From Actinomadura physcomitrii (lineage in GTDB: Bacteria > Actinomycetota > Actinomycetes > Streptosporangiales > Streptosporangiaceae): DNA of 64,000 nt. The stretch is from assembly GCF_008923205.2 (NCBI RefSeq), contig NZ_WBMS02000005.1:180154-244153 (forward strand), written 5' to 3'. Positions within the stretch are counted from its first letter, which is position 1, and each line of letters opens with the position of its first letter. The notes below the pieces were generated by a model that ran no database searches, was not told the DNA's origin, and saw nothing but the letters and a program-made list of their open reading frames with translations. Made by a program: the position numbers and the translations under genes. Below are positions 55,175-64,000 of the stretch, in pieces.

Positions 55175-56398
55175 TCACGCCTCCAACGGGAACCGTGCCC
55201 GCACCCCGAACCCCCCGCCGACCCGCGGCCCGATCCGCAGCTCACCCCCGTACAACGCCACCCGCTCGTACATCCCCACCAACCCGTGCCCCGGATTGTC
55301 CGGCCCGTCCGCCACGATCGTCGCCGTCCCCCGCCCGTCGTCCTCGATCTCCACCGTCAGATCCGCGTCCGTGTAGTACAACCGCACCCACGCCCGCGCC
55401 TGCGCCCCCGCATGCTTCAACGTGTTCGTCAACGCCTCCTGGATCAACCGGAACGCCGCCACGTCCACCCCCGGCGACGGCGTCCGCGCCTCACCCTCGA
55501 TCCACAATTGCACCGACAGCCCCGTCTCCCGCACATGGTCCAGCAGCTCCCCGAGATCACCCAGACCCGGCTGCGGCGCCAGCTCCCGCCCCGCCTGATC
55601 GGCGTCCCGCTCCGTCCGCAGCACCCCCACGATCCGCCGCATCTCACTCAGCGCCGTCCGCCCGACCTCCTCGATCGTCGACATCGCCTCACGCGCGCTC
55701 CCCGGATCCCGGTCGATGATCCGCCGCGCCGCCCCCGCCTGCACCGTCATCACGCTCACATGGTGCGCCACCACATCGTGCAGCTCCCGCGCGATCCGCG
55801 ACCGCTCCTCGATCCGCGCCGCCCGCGCGTCCGTCCCCCGCGCCCGCTCCAACCGCGCCGCCCGGTCCTCCAGCTCCGCGAAGTACGCCCGCCGCAACCG
55901 CAGGTTCCGGCCCAGCACCCACACCCCCGCCACCAGCGCGCAATCGCTCACCAGCACCACCGGCGACATCCCCACCGGCAGCATCACCAGCGACACCAGG
56001 AACGACACGAAACCCGCCACACCCCCCAGCGCGCTCTGCGCCAGCCCCCGGTGCGCCGCCAGGCTGTAAATCCCGATCAGGAACGCCATCACGTCCGGCA
56101 CCGACGGCGGATACCCCCACACCGCCAGCGCCAGCTCACCCGCCACGATCACCAGCAGCACCGGCAGCGGACGGCGCCGCCGCCACGCCAGCGCCATCGT
56201 CACCACCACGACGATCAGCCCGTTCACCGCGTCCGGCGACCGGAACGCCGCGTAGTCACCGCTCTCCGGGAAAGCCTGCAGATACAGCTGCGGAAGGCCC
56301 ACCAGCAGCAGCCCCAGCGCGAGCAACGCGTCCGCCGCCTGCGGACGCGCCTGCAGCCAGGCACGAAAGGTACGAAGACCACGGATGCGGGGTGACAC
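55175..56398 (-). CDS. Sensor histidine kinase (HisKA_3 family)
   Basis: The 407-residue kinase has about five to six N-terminal membrane helices (residues 20-165), a short linker helix (LRRAYFAELEDRAARLERARG), the phosphoacceptor motif RIARELHDVVAHHVSVM with His near residue 205, and an HATPase_c domain with EALTNTLKHAG (N box), DDGRGT (G1) and GHGLVGMYERV (G2). It lacks a large extracellular sensor domain, so it may sense within the membrane, as in kinases that guard ABC exporters such as LiaS/BceS-like ones. The GTG at 56398 is preferred over that at 56407 because AGGGTGAGAG precedes it. Confidence 0.94.
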   Translation of the reverse strand: MSPRIRGLRTFRAWLQARPQAADALLALGLLLVGLPQLYLQAFPESGDYAAFRSPDAVNGLIVVVVTMALAWRRRRPLPVLLVIVAGELALAVWGYPPSVPDVMAFLIGIYSLAAHRGLAQSALGGVAGFVSFLVSLVMLPVGMSPVVLVSDCALVAGVWVLGRNLRLRRAYFAELEDRAARLERARGTDARAARIEERSRIARELHDVVAHHVSVMTVQAGAARRIIDRDPGSAREAMSTIEEVGRTALSEMRRIVGVLRTERDADQAGRELAPQPGLGDLGELLDHVRETGLSVQLWIEGEARTPSPGVDVAAFRLIQEALTNTLKHAGAQARAWVRLYYTDADLTVEIEDDGRGTATIVADGPDNPGHGLVGMYERVALYGGELRIGPRVGGGFGVRARFPLEA

Positions 56399-56544
56399 GA
56401 CTCTCACCCTAGGAGGTCACAGCAGGTCGCGACCCATCCTGCGCGCGGATCCGCGCTCCTCCCCAAGGATGACCCCGCACACCGCCCCCTGCGCCACCGG
56501 GCGGCCGCGAGCCGTCCTCCCCGCGGCGCCGCCACCGGCCGCCG

Positions 56545-57528
56545 CTACAGGTCGTCGCGCTCCCGCACCGCGCCGCCCGCCGCCGCACCCTCCAGATCCG
56601 CCGGAGACGGACGCCGCACCGGAACCGCCGGCAACGGCGGGGGAGTGCCCCCGAACTCCGGGCACCGCTCCTTGTGATCGCACCAGTCGCACAACCGGCT
56701 CGTCCGCGGCCGCCACTCACCCGAATCCATCGCCCGCCGGATCGCCTGCCACAGAGCCTCCACCTTCCGCTCCGTCGCCCGCAGATCCCGCTCGTCCGGC
56801 TCGTACCGCAGCACCTCGCCGTTCCCCAGATACATCAGCTGCAGCAACCGCGGCACACGCCCCTGCAACCGCCACAGCACCAGCGCGTAGAACTTCATCT
56901 GGAACAACGCCCGCGCCTCGAAATCCGCCCGCGGCGCCGTCCCCGTCTTGTAGTCCACGATCCGCACGTCACCGCTCGGCGCCACGTCCACCCGGTCGAT
57001 GTACCCCCGCAGCTTCAACCCCGAATCCAGCACCGTCTCCACGAACAGCTCACGCTCCGCCGGCTCCAGCCGCCGCGGATCCTCCAGCGTGAAATACCGC
57101 TCCACCATCCGCTCCGCCTGCGCCAGCCACTCCGCCCGCTCCGCCGCCCCCGCCTCGTCCTCCCCGAACAACCCCGCCAGCTCCGGCTCCGCCGACAGCA
57201 GCCGCTCCCACTGCGGACCCAGCAGCTCCAGCGCCGCCCCCACCGTCCGCCCGCCCGCCGGCAGGTCGTACAGCCGCTCCAGCACCGCATGCACCAGCGT
57301 CCCCCGCGCCGCCGCCGCCGACGGCCGCTCCGGAAGCCGATCGATCACCCGGAACCGGTAAAGCAGCGGACACGTCATGAAATCACCCGCCCGCGACGGC
57401 GACAGCGACCCCACCACCACCGGACCTTCCACCACGGACCCCTCCACCGCAGACCCCTCCACCACGGGCCCGCCCCCACCCCGCGGAGACGGAACGGACA
57501 CCCCACCACCGGCCTCGGTCGTCGTCAT
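56545..57528 (-). CDS. RecB-family nuclease with Fe-S cluster (PD-(D/E)XK)
   Basis: The 327-residue protein is a stand-alone RecB/AddB-like nuclease. The nuclease motif shows as GTLVHAVLERLYDL (His), YIDRVD with a metal Asp, and IVDYKTG (the D-Y-K core). Cys53 (FMTCPLLYRF) together with C280, C283 and C289 (CDWCDHKERC) makes the 4Fe-4S arrangement seen in AddB, Cas4 and Dna2. The N-terminal 40 residues hold a VVEGS/VVEGP repeat. It diverges from the site-2 protease gene, and related genes lie near arc in many actinobacteria. The role in DNA repair is inferred. Confidence 0.93.
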   Translation of the reverse strand: MTTTEAGGGVSVPSPRGGGGPVVEGSAVEGSVVEGPVVVGSLSPSRAGDFMTCPLLYRFRVIDRLPERPSAAAARGTLVHAVLERLYDLPAGGRTVGAALELLGPQWERLLSAEPELAGLFGEDEAGAAERAEWLAQAERMVERYFTLEDPRRLEPAERELFVETVLDSGLKLRGYIDRVDVAPSGDVRIVDYKTGTAPRADFEARALFQMKFYALVLWRLQGRVPRLLQLMYLGNGEVLRYEPDERDLRATERKVEALWQAIRRAMDSGEWRPRTSRLCDWCDHKERCPEFGGTPPPLPAVPVRRPSPADLEGAAAGGAVRERDDL

Positions 57529-57639
57529 GGCACAGCAGCGTAGGCGACACCCCCGACGAAATCCCGCACCCCCGCACCACCCGCCATGATCATCGCACCG
57601 CCCGCCGACCCGCACCCGCAGGGCCGTAGCATCGGAGAC

Positions 57640-58830
57640 GTGACCAACAGCGCGCCCCCGACCCAGGGCAAGACGCCCGCCGGCGACCCCGGCCCCCGCA
57701 AAGGCGGCCCCGACGCCCGGCCCGGCCTCTACATGGGCCGCCCCTTCGGCGTCCCCGTCTACGTCTCGCCCAGCTGGTTCCTGGTCGCCATCCTCGTCAC
57801 CGTCATGTTCGAAGGCCAGGTCAACGGCGTCATCGACCGCCCCGCCAGCTACCTCGTCGCCTTCGCCTACGCCGTCCTGCTCTACGGCTCGGTCTTCGTC
57901 CACGAACTCAGCCACGCCGTCACCGCCCGCGTCCTCGGCCTCCCCGTCCGCTCCGTCACCCTCCACATCCTCGGCGGCGAGACCTCCATCGAACGCGAGG
58001 CCGCCACCCCCGGCCGCGAATTCCTCATCGCCTTCGCCGGCCCCCTCGTCAACCTCGTCCTCGCCGGACTCGGCCTCCTCGCCCACGCCGCCCTCCCCCT
58101 CCCCGACGTCGCCCTCCTCCTCATCGACGCCCTCACCTTCGCCAACCTCCTCGTCGGCGCCTTCAACCTCCTGCCCGGCCTCCCCCTCGACGGCGGACGC
58201 CTCGTCCGCGCCGCCGTCTGGAAGGCCACCGGCCACAGCCGCAGCGGCGCCATCTTCGCTGGCTGGGTCGGCCGCGCCGTCGCCGTCGCCTGCCTCATCT
58301 CCGGCGCCTACCTCGCCACCTACCGCACCGACGAGAACGGCAACGGCGGATTCGGCTGGCTCGCCCTCCTCTGGTCCGCCCTCGTCGCCTCCTTCATCTG
58401 GGTCGGCGCCACCCAGGCCATCCGCGCCGAACGCTTCCGCGACCGCCTCCCCCTGCTGTCCGCCCGCCGCCTCGCCCGCCGCGCCACCCTCGTCACCGCC
58501 GACACCCCCCTCGCCGAGGCCGTCCGCCGCGCCCACGCCGACCAGGCCGGCGCCCTCGTCATCGCCGACCACGACGGCAACCCCCAGGCCCTCGTCAGCG
58601 AGAAGGCCGTCACCGCCACCCCCGAGCACCGCCGCCCCTGGATCACCGTCGGCGAACTGTCCCGCGGCCTCGAACCCGACCTCACCCTCCCCGCCGACCT
58701 CACCGGCGAGGACCTCATCGCCGCCCTCCGCCGCAACCCCGCCTCCGAATACCTCCTCACCGAACCCGACGGCCGCCTCTACGGCGTCCTCGCCGTCAGC
58801 GACGTCGACCGCGCCTTCGCCGGCGTCTGA
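57640..58830 (+). CDS. Site-2 protease family zinc metalloprotease with CBS domains
   Basis: The 396-residue protein is an intramembrane protease of the SpoIVFB-like group. The zinc motif H88-E-x2-H92 (FVHELSHAVTARVLG) lies in a membrane helix and the third ligand in NLLPGLPLDGGRLVRAAVW. Six hydrophobic segments precede a C-terminal pair of CBS domains (from about residue 275), which probably sense adenine nucleotides. The substrate is not known; such enzymes often release sigma factors or regulators. GTG start with CGGAGAC upstream. It is followed by trmI 111 bases later. Confidence 0.94.
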   Translation: MTNSAPPTQGKTPAGDPGPRKGGPDARPGLYMGRPFGVPVYVSPSWFLVAILVTVMFEGQVNGVIDRPASYLVAFAYAVLLYGSVFVHELSHAVTARVLGLPVRSVTLHILGGETSIEREAATPGREFLIAFAGPLVNLVLAGLGLLAHAALPLPDVALLLIDALTFANLLVGAFNLLPGLPLDGGRLVRAAVWKATGHSRSGAIFAGWVGRAVAVACLISGAYLATYRTDENGNGGFGWLALLWSALVASFIWVGATQAIRAERFRDRLPLLSARRLARRATLVTADTPLAEAVRRAHADQAGALVIADHDGNPQALVSEKAVTATPEHRRPWITVGELSRGLEPDLTLPADLTGEDLIAALRRNPASEYLLTEPDGRLYGVLAVSDVDRAFAGV

Positions 58831-58941
58831 CCGCACCCCGCCGCCCACCGTCCCACCGGCCCGGAGCGCCTGCAGAACCTCCCGCCGGAGCGCCCGCCGG
58901 ACGGCCCGAGCCCCGGTCACCCGGCGCTAGCCTTGACCACC

Positions 58942-59862
58942 ATGAGCGAACCCCAGCCCACCGAGCCCGCACCCTCCACCGGCCGCATCCCGCACGGCCC
59001 GTTCCGGCCCGGAGACCAGGTTCAGCTCACCGACCCCAAAGGCCGCATCAACACCATCACCCTCCAACCCGGCAAGCTCTACCACTCCCACAAAGGCTCC
59101 GTCCCCCACGACGACATCATCGGCAGCCCCGAAGGCACCGTCTACCGCTCCACCGGCGGCGTCGAATACCTCGCCTTCCGCCCCCTCCTCGCCGACTTCG
59201 CCGTCCGCATGCCCCGCGGCGCCGCCGTCGTCTACCCCAAGGACGCCGCCCAGATCGTCGCCATGGCCGACATCTTCCCCGGCGCCCGCGTCATCGAGGC
59301 CGGCGCCGGCTCCGGCGCCCTCAGCTGCTTCCTCCTGCGCGCCGTAGGCGAACACGGACTCGTCTCCTCCTACGAACGCCGCCCCGACTTCGCCGACATC
59401 GCCCGCGCCAACGTCGAGAAGTTCTTCGGCGGCCCCCACCCCTCCTGGCGCCTCACCGTCGGCTCCCTCGAAGACGCCCTCACCGAGACCGAAGCCGACC
59501 GCGTCGTCCTCGACATGCTCGCCCCCTGGGAGACCCTCGACGCCGTCGCCAAAGCCCTCATCCCCGGCGGCATGGTCTGCGCCTACATCGCCACCACCAC
59601 CCAGATGTCCCGCGTCGTCGAAGACCTGCGCAACCACGGCGCCTTCGCCGAGCCCTACGCCTTCGAGACCCTCCTGCGCACCTGGCACGTCGACGGCCTC
59701 GCCGTCCGCCCCGACCACCGCATGGTCGGCCACACCGGCTTCCTCGTCACCGCCCGCCGCCTCGCCGACGGCGTCACCCCGCCCGTCCGCCGCCGACGCC
59801 CCGCCAAAGGCGCCCACCCCGCCCCCGCAACAGACCCGAACCCTGCGAACGGCTTGCAATAG
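58942..59862 (+). CDS. trmI: tRNA (adenine-58-N1)-methyltransferase TrmI
   Basis: TrmI methylates A58 in the T-loop of tRNAs. The 306-residue protein has the N-terminal beta domain (PFRPGDQVQLTDPKGR), the SAM-binding motif VIEAGAGSGALSCFLLRAVG, EYLAFRPLLADFAVRMPRGA before it, VVLDMLAPWE with the catalytic Asp, and GGMVCAYIATTTQMSRVVEDL. The Pro-rich tail after residue 280 is not part of the fold. The ATG at MSEPQP is chosen; a TTG 9 bases upstream is possible. In actinobacteria this gene lies just before arc, as here. Confidence 0.95.
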   Translation: MSEPQPTEPAPSTGRIPHGPFRPGDQVQLTDPKGRINTITLQPGKLYHSHKGSVPHDDIIGSPEGTVYRSTGGVEYLAFRPLLADFAVRMPRGAAVVYPKDAAQIVAMADIFPGARVIEAGAGSGALSCFLLRAVGEHGLVSSYERRPDFADIARANVEKFFGGPHPSWRLTVGSLEDALTETEADRVVLDMLAPWETLDAVAKALIPGGMVCAYIATTTQMSRVVEDLRNHGAFAEPYAFETLLRTWHVDGLAVRPDHRMVGHTGFLVTARRLADGVTPPVRRRRPAKGAHPAPATDPNPANGLQ

Positions 59863-60116
59863 GCACAGCGACACGCCGTGCGCCACCCCGCACACCCCGA
59901 AATCGACAAACCCTCCACCCCGACACGCCCCCACACCCAAAACCCCAGGTCCGCCCAGCACAACATCACCACCAACACCACCCCCGGCCCGCCCCCCGAA
60001 CACCACCCGAACCACACCCGCACGACACGAGTACCGAATGGGCAGGTTACGGAAGCCCTCCAGATAGGTAGGGTCTCAGTAGGTCGTCGGCTCTCTTCGT
60101 GAGGAGGTGACGGGGC

Positions 60117-61880
60117 GTGGCCGCTCGTGACGATGCTGGGGCGCGCAGGGCGCAGCACGACAAGGAGGTCAGGGACCTCCAAACGCAGATCTCCTTCCTG
60201 GAGGAGGAGATCTCCGTGCTGCGCCGCAAGCTCGCGGAATCCCCGCGCCAAGTACGTGTCCTGGAAGAACGCCTCCATGAGGCACAAGCGAACCTGGCCG
60301 CCGTAACAGGCCAGAACGAGCGACTCGTAGCGACCCTCAAAGAGGCTCGCGAACAGATCGTGGCGCTCAAGGAGGAGGTCGACAGGCTCGCGCAACCACC
60401 CTCCGGATTCGGAGTGTTCCTCGAAACCCGCGACGACGGAACCGTCGACATCTTCACCGGCGGACGCAAGCTGCGCGTCAACGTCAGCCCCGCCGTCGAC
60501 GTCGACGAACTCCAACGCGGCCAGGAGGTCATGCTCAACGAGGCCCTCAACGTCGTCGAAGCACTCGAGTTCGAAGAGCAGGGCGAGGTCGTCATGCTCA
60601 AGGAGCTCTTCGACGACGGCGAACGCGCCCTCGTGATCGCCCACGCCGACGAGGAACGCGTCATCAAGCTCGCCGAACCGCTCCGCGGCGTCCCGCTGCG
60701 CGCCGGCGACTCCCTGATGCTCGAACCCCGCTCCGGCTACGCCTACGAGAAGATCCACAAGGCCGAGGTCGAAGAGCTCGTCCTCGAAGAGGTCCCCGAC
60801 ATCTCCTACGAGGAGATCGGCGGACTCGGCTCCCAGATCGAAATGATCCGCGACGCCGTCGAACTGCCCTACCTGCACGCCGACCTGTTCCGCGAGCATA
60901 AGCTCCGGCCCCCCAAGGGCGTCCTGCTCTACGGACCGCCCGGATGCGGCAAGACCCTCATCGCCAAGGCCGTCGCCAACAGCCTCGCCAAGAAGGTCGC
61001 CGAGCAGACCGGCAAGGAGGGCAAGAGCTTCTTCCTCAACATCAAGGGCCCCGAACTCCTCAACAAGTACGTCGGTGAGACCGAACGGCACATCCGCCTG
61101 GTCTTCCAACGGGCCCGCGAGAAGGCCTCCGCCGGAACCCCGGTCATCGTCTTCTTCGACGAGATGGACTCCATCTTCCGCACCCGCGGATCCGGCGTCT
61201 CCTCCGACGTCGAGAACACCATCGTCCCGCAGCTGCTCAGCGAGATCGACGGCGTCGAAGGCCTGGAGAACGTCATCGTCATCGGCGCCTCCAACCGCGA
61301 GGACATGATCGACCCCGCGATCCTGCGGCCCGGCCGCCTCGACGTCAAGATCAAGATCGAACGGCCCGACGCCGAAGCCGCCAAGGACATCTTCTCCAAG
61401 TACATCCTCAGCGGCCTCCCGCTGCACCCCGACGACCTCAAGGAGCACGGCGGCTCCGAAGAGGCCACCGTCGAGGCCATGATCCAGCGGACCGTCGAAC
61501 GCATGTACGCCGAAAGCGAGGAGAACCGCTTCCTCGAGGTCACCTACGCCAACGGAGACAAGGAAGTCCTCTTCTTCAAGGACTTCAACTCCGGCGCGAT
61601 GATCCAGAACATCGTCGACCGCGCCAAGAAGATGGCCATCAAGCAGTTCCTCGACACCGGCCAGAAGGGACTGCGCGTCAACCACCTCCTCGCCGCCTGC
61701 GTCGACGAGTTCAGCGAGAACGAGGACCTGCCCAACACCACCAACCCCGACGACTGGGCCCGCATCTCCGGCAAGAAGGGCGAACGGATCGTCTACATCC
61801 GCACCCTCGTCTCCGGAACCAAGGGCGCCGAAGCCGGCCGATCCATCGACACCGTCGCCAACACCGGCCAGTACCTGTAA
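60117..61880 (+). CDS. arc: Proteasome-activating AAA ATPase ARC (Mpa)
   Basis: ARC/Mpa forms a hexameric ring that recognises Pup-tagged proteins, unfolds them and feeds the 20S proteasome. The 587-residue protein has an N-terminal coiled coil (residues about 10-92, binding Pup), tandem OB domains (95-240), an AAA domain with Walker A GPPGCGKT at 273-280, Walker [33 protein letters not shown], and the C-terminal QYL that docks into the proteasome. GTG start with GAGGAGGTGA upstream. A perfect-arm terminator follows. The gap before it (about 250 bases) holds no gene but the likely promoter. Confidence 0.97.
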   Translation: MAARDDAGARRAQHDKEVRDLQTQISFLEEEISVLRRKLAESPRQVRVLEERLHEAQANLAAVTGQNERLVATLKEAREQIVALKEEVDRLAQPPSGFGVFLETRDDGTVDIFTGGRKLRVNVSPAVDVDELQRGQEVMLNEALNVVEALEFEEQGEVVMLKELFDDGERALVIAHADEERVIKLAEPLRGVPLRAGDSLMLEPRSGYAYEKIHKAEVEELVLEEVPDISYEEIGGLGSQIEMIRDAVELPYLHADLFREHKLRPPKGVLLYGPPGCGKTLIAKAVANSLAKKVAEQTGKEGKSFFLNIKGPELLNKYVGETERHIRLVFQRAREKASAGTPVIVFFDEMDSIFRTRGSGVSSDVENTIVPQLLSEIDGVEGLENVIVIGASNREDMIDPAILRPGRLDVKIKIERPDAEAAKDIFSKYILSGLPLHPDDLKEHGGSEEATVEAMIQRTVERMYAESEENRFLEVTYANGDKEVLFFKDFNSGAMIQNIVDRAKKMAIKQFLDTGQKGLRVNHLLAACVDEFSENEDLPNTTNPDDWARISGKKGERIVYIRTLVSGTKGAEAGRSIDTVANTGQYL

Positions 61881-61902
61881 GACGCACCACACCAACGGCC
61901 AC

Positions 61903-61936
61903 GCGGCGGCCGCCCCCACCACGGGGCGGCCGCCGC
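61903..61936 (+). terminator. Stem-loop after arc
   Basis: Perfect 14-bp arms GCGGCGGCCGCCCC (61903-61916) and its complement (61923-61936) around a CACCAC loop lie 22 bases after the arc stop. No T-run follows, so read-through to dop may be partial. Confidence 0.7.
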
Positions 61937-62029
61937 CTGCCGTTCCCGCACCCCGCCGGACGCCCCGACACGCCCCGGGAAAGACCGGCCCCATGGCTCC
62001 ACCCTCCCGGCCCCGATAGGCTCGACGAT

Positions 62030-63547
62030 ATGAGTGTTCGGCGGGTGATGGGCATCGAGACCGAGTACGGCATCTCCGTACCCGGGCAGCCAGGGGCCAA
62101 CGCGATGGTGACCTCCAGCCAGGTCGTCAACGCCTACCTCGCGGCGTCGGCCGCACGGGCCCGCCGGGCCCGCTGGGACTTCGAAGAGGAGAACCCCCTC
62201 CGCGACGCCCGCGGCTTCGACCTCGCCCGCGAGGTCGCCGACCCCACCCAGCTCACCGACGAGGACCTCGGCCTCGCCAACATCATCCTCACCAACGGCG
62301 CCCGGCTCTACGTCGACCACGCCCACCCCGAGTACTCCGCACCCGAATGCACCAACCCCCGCGACGCCGTCATCTGGGACAAAGCAGGCGAACGCGTCAT
62401 GGCCGACGCCGCCGCCCGCGCCGCCATGGTCCCCGGCACACACCCCATCCAGCTCTACAAGAACAACACCGACAACAAGGGCGCCTCCTACGGCTGCCAT
62501 GAGAACTACCTCATGCGCCGCGAGACCCCCTTCGCCGACATCGTCCGCCACCTCACCCCCTTCTTCGTCTCCCGCCAGGTCGTCTGCGGCGCCGGCCGCG
62601 TCGGCATCGGCGTCGACGGCCGCGGCGACGGCTTCCAGATCAGCCAGCGCGCCGACTTCTTCGAAGTCGAGGTCGGCCTCGAGACCACCCTCAAACGCCC
62701 CATCATCAACACCCGCGACGAACCCCACGCCGACCCCGAGAAGTACCGGCGGCTCCACGTCATCATCGGCGACGCCAACATGGCCGAGCTGTCCACCTAC
62801 CTCAAGCTCGGCACCACCTCGCTCGTCCTCGCCATGATCGAGGACGGCTTCCTCACCGTCGACCTGTCCGTCGACATGCCCGTCGCCGCCCTGCGCGCCG
62901 TCTCCCACGACCCGTCCTGCAAGCACCTGCTCACCCTCCGCGACGGCCGCAAGATGACCGCCGTCCAGCTCCAGATGGAGTACCTCGAGCAGTCCCGCAA
63001 GTACGTCGAGGACCGCTACGGCGCCGACGTCGACGAGATGACCAAGGACGTCCTGGACCGCTGGGAGTCCGTCCTGCACCGCCTCGGCGACGACCCCATG
63101 CAGCTGTCCCGCGAGCTCGACTGGGTCGCCAAGCTCGCCCTCCTCGAGGGCTACCGCAGCCGCGACGGCATCGACTGGTCCCACCCCCGCCTCCACCTCG
63201 TCGACCTGCAGTACGCCGACATCCGGCCCGACAAGGGCCTCTACAACCGCCTGGCGTCCCGCGACCGCATCGAGCACCTCATCACCGGGGCCGACGTCGA
63301 GCACGCCATCGACGACCCGCCCGAGGACACCCGCGCCTACTTCCGCGGCCGCTGCCTGCGCCAGTACGCCGACTCCGTCGCCGCCGCCTCCTGGGACTCG
63401 GTCATCTTCGACGTGCCGGGCCGCGAGTCCCTCCAACGCGTCCCGACCCTGGAGCCGCTGCGCGGCACCAAGCAGCACGTGGGCGCCCTCCTGGACCGCT
63501 GCCGCACCGCCGCCGACCTGGTGGCCACGCTGACCGGCCAGAGCTGA
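62030..63547 (+). CDS. dop: Pup deamidase/depupylase Dop
   Basis: Dop deamidates the C-terminal glutamine of Pup, where needed, and removes Pup from tagged proteins. The 505-residue enzyme has the glutamine-synthetase-like ATP site [12 protein letters not shown] (E10, E12) and the nucleophilic D96 in [16 protein letters not shown]. The Dop-specific loop around residues 45-75 ([17 protein letters not shown]) and the family end [15 protein letters not shown] distinguish it from the ligase PafA, which is not in the window. The ATG start gives MSVRRVMG. It is followed by a stem-loop and then pup. Confidence 0.97.
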   Translation: MSVRRVMGIETEYGISVPGQPGANAMVTSSQVVNAYLAASAARARRARWDFEEENPLRDARGFDLAREVADPTQLTDEDLGLANIILTNGARLYVDHAHPEYSAPECTNPRDAVIWDKAGERVMADAAARAAMVPGTHPIQLYKNNTDNKGASYGCHENYLMRRETPFADIVRHLTPFFVSRQVVCGAGRVGIGVDGRGDGFQISQRADFFEVEVGLETTLKRPIINTRDEPHADPEKYRRLHVIIGDANMAELSTYLKLGTTSLVLAMIEDGFLTVDLSVDMPVAALRAVSHDPSCKHLLTLRDGRKMTAVQLQMEYLEQSRKYVEDRYGADVDEMTKDVLDRWESVLHRLGDDPMQLSRELDWVAKLALLEGYRSRDGIDWSHPRLHLVDLQYADIRPDKGLYNRLASRDRIEHLITGADVEHAIDDPPEDTRAYFRGRCLRQYADSVAAASWDSVIFDVPGRESLQRVPTLEPLRGTKQHVGALLDRCRTAADLVATLTGQS

Positions 63548-63827
63548 ACGGAGCCCCTCCGAGGGCCGACACCACACGGGCGCCGTCCGATTTCGGGCGG
63601 CGCCCGTTGGATAGTGCTGCTATCGAGCGACATCCCGCGCTGACCTGCGGCGACGGGCGATGTCGCGGTTTCGTGACCGCTTTGCCTGTTTCGCGGGTCA
63701 GTAGACGGGCGATAACCGGATCAGGCCCCCGGCGCCTAGAGCTACCGGACGAAACGGACCATAAGATCCGCTCGTCTAGGAAGATCGGAGATAGGGTCGG
63801 GGTACCGGCAAGAAGCGGAGGTACGGA
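63548..63827 (+). promoter_or_regulatory. dop-pup intergenic region with stem-loop at 63576-63607
   Basis: ACGGGCGCCG (63576-63585) pairs with CGGCGCCCGT (63598-63607) and likely ends or attenuates the dop transcript. The following 220 bases are less GC-rich than the genes and contain no coding sequence; they probably carry a separate pup promoter. AAGCGGAGGT at 63813-63822 is the ribosome site of pup. Confidence 0.55.
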
Positions 63828-64000
63828 ATGGCCACGAAGGACACCGGCGGTCAGAAGCAGACCACCCGGCGCACGGAAGAGGTCGAGGAGACCGAGGCCA
63901 CGACCACCGACGACGTCCAGGAGCGGCAGGAGAAGCTGACCGACGACGTCGATTCAATTCTCGACGAAATCGACGAAGTCCTCGAAGAGAACGCAGAGGA
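63828..64000 (+). CDS. pup: Prokaryotic ubiquitin-like protein Pup (partial, cut by window end)
   Basis: Pup is a disordered 64-72 residue tag that is linked by its C-terminal Glu to lysines of proteins destined for the proteasome. The visible 57 codons start MATKDTGGQKQTTRRTEEVE, continue through an acidic helix VQERQEKLTDDVDSILDEID (the part that binds the ARC coiled coil) and reach VLEENAE; the final residues with the -GGQ or -GGE end lie outside. The ribosome site GGAGGT is ideal. The order arc, dop, pup is canonical, and prcB and prcA are expected next. Confidence 0.96.
   Translation, partial: MATKDTGGQKQTTRRTEEVEETEATTTDDVQERQEKLTDDVDSILDEIDEVLEENAE

Noticed and set aside
59655..61994. 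A 779-residue frame on the minus strand across trmI and arc
   Set aside because: Shadow of arc; its Leu/Val/Asp-rich composition follows from reversed codons of the AAA ATPase.

Overview
The window is chromosomal DNA of a high-GC actinomycete. Supporting signs are the mycothiol ligase MshC, the Pup-proteasome genes (arc, dop, start of pup), an InhA/FabG pair, many GTG starts and several actinobacterial signature families (DUF3090, SCO1664 family, DUF3099, DUF6457). Gene content and style fit Streptosporangiales, for example an Actinomadura-like organism, but the genus is an inference. I see no tRNA, rRNA, CRISPR array, phage or complete insertion sequence.

Layout. 1-8.1 kb: end of rtcB, a hydrolase remnant beside homopolymer tracts, molybdenum cofactor genes (moaA, mobA-like, DUF6457), an MFS exporter, the first two enzymes of tryptophan catabolism plus kynurenine hydroxylation (kynA, kmo) and an iron-type alcohol dehydrogenase. 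8.1-15.5 kb: acyl-CoA metabolism, with a MarR regulator divergent from the fused isobutyryl-CoA mutase icmF, a cobalamin-binding-like protein, and an acyl-CoA dehydrogenase / FabG-like reductase / TetR operon. 15.5-30.7 kb: a kinase remnant, DUF3099, dodecin, tldD/tldE, fabG-inhA, a secreted anchored protein, a degenerate RecD-like protein, an aldo/keto reductase, uppP, corA, and the phosphatase / DUF3090 / SCO1664-family cluster.

30.7-50.5 kb: two complete dipeptide/oligopeptide ABC transporters. The first (order SBP-D-F-C-B) lies between the SCO1664-family gene and mshC. The second (C-SBP-B-D-F) follows a PAC2 protein, a universal stress protein, a HAD phosphatase and a small membrane protein. 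50.5-56.4 kb: a MacB/FtsX-type ABC exporter next to a NarL-type two-component system. 56.5-64 kb: the proteasome neighbourhood, with a RecB-like Fe-S nuclease, a site-2 protease, tRNA m1A58 methyltransferase, arc, dop and the first 57 codons of pup.

How the genes work together. The Pup block tags and unfolds proteins for the 20S proteasome, whose prcBA genes should lie just past the right edge. MshC makes mycothiol; the three genes at 28.5-30.7 kb normally travel with it and remain uncharacterised, and this is the most promising unknown system here. IcmF with its neighbours links branched-chain acyl-CoAs to central metabolism. The most unusual non-coding signals are a two-copy dispersed repeat module placed between convergent genes (2754-2844 and 16946-17078), a pair of tandem hairpins with compensatory changes (16220-16278), and a diverged 78-bp direct repeat (30772-30973).
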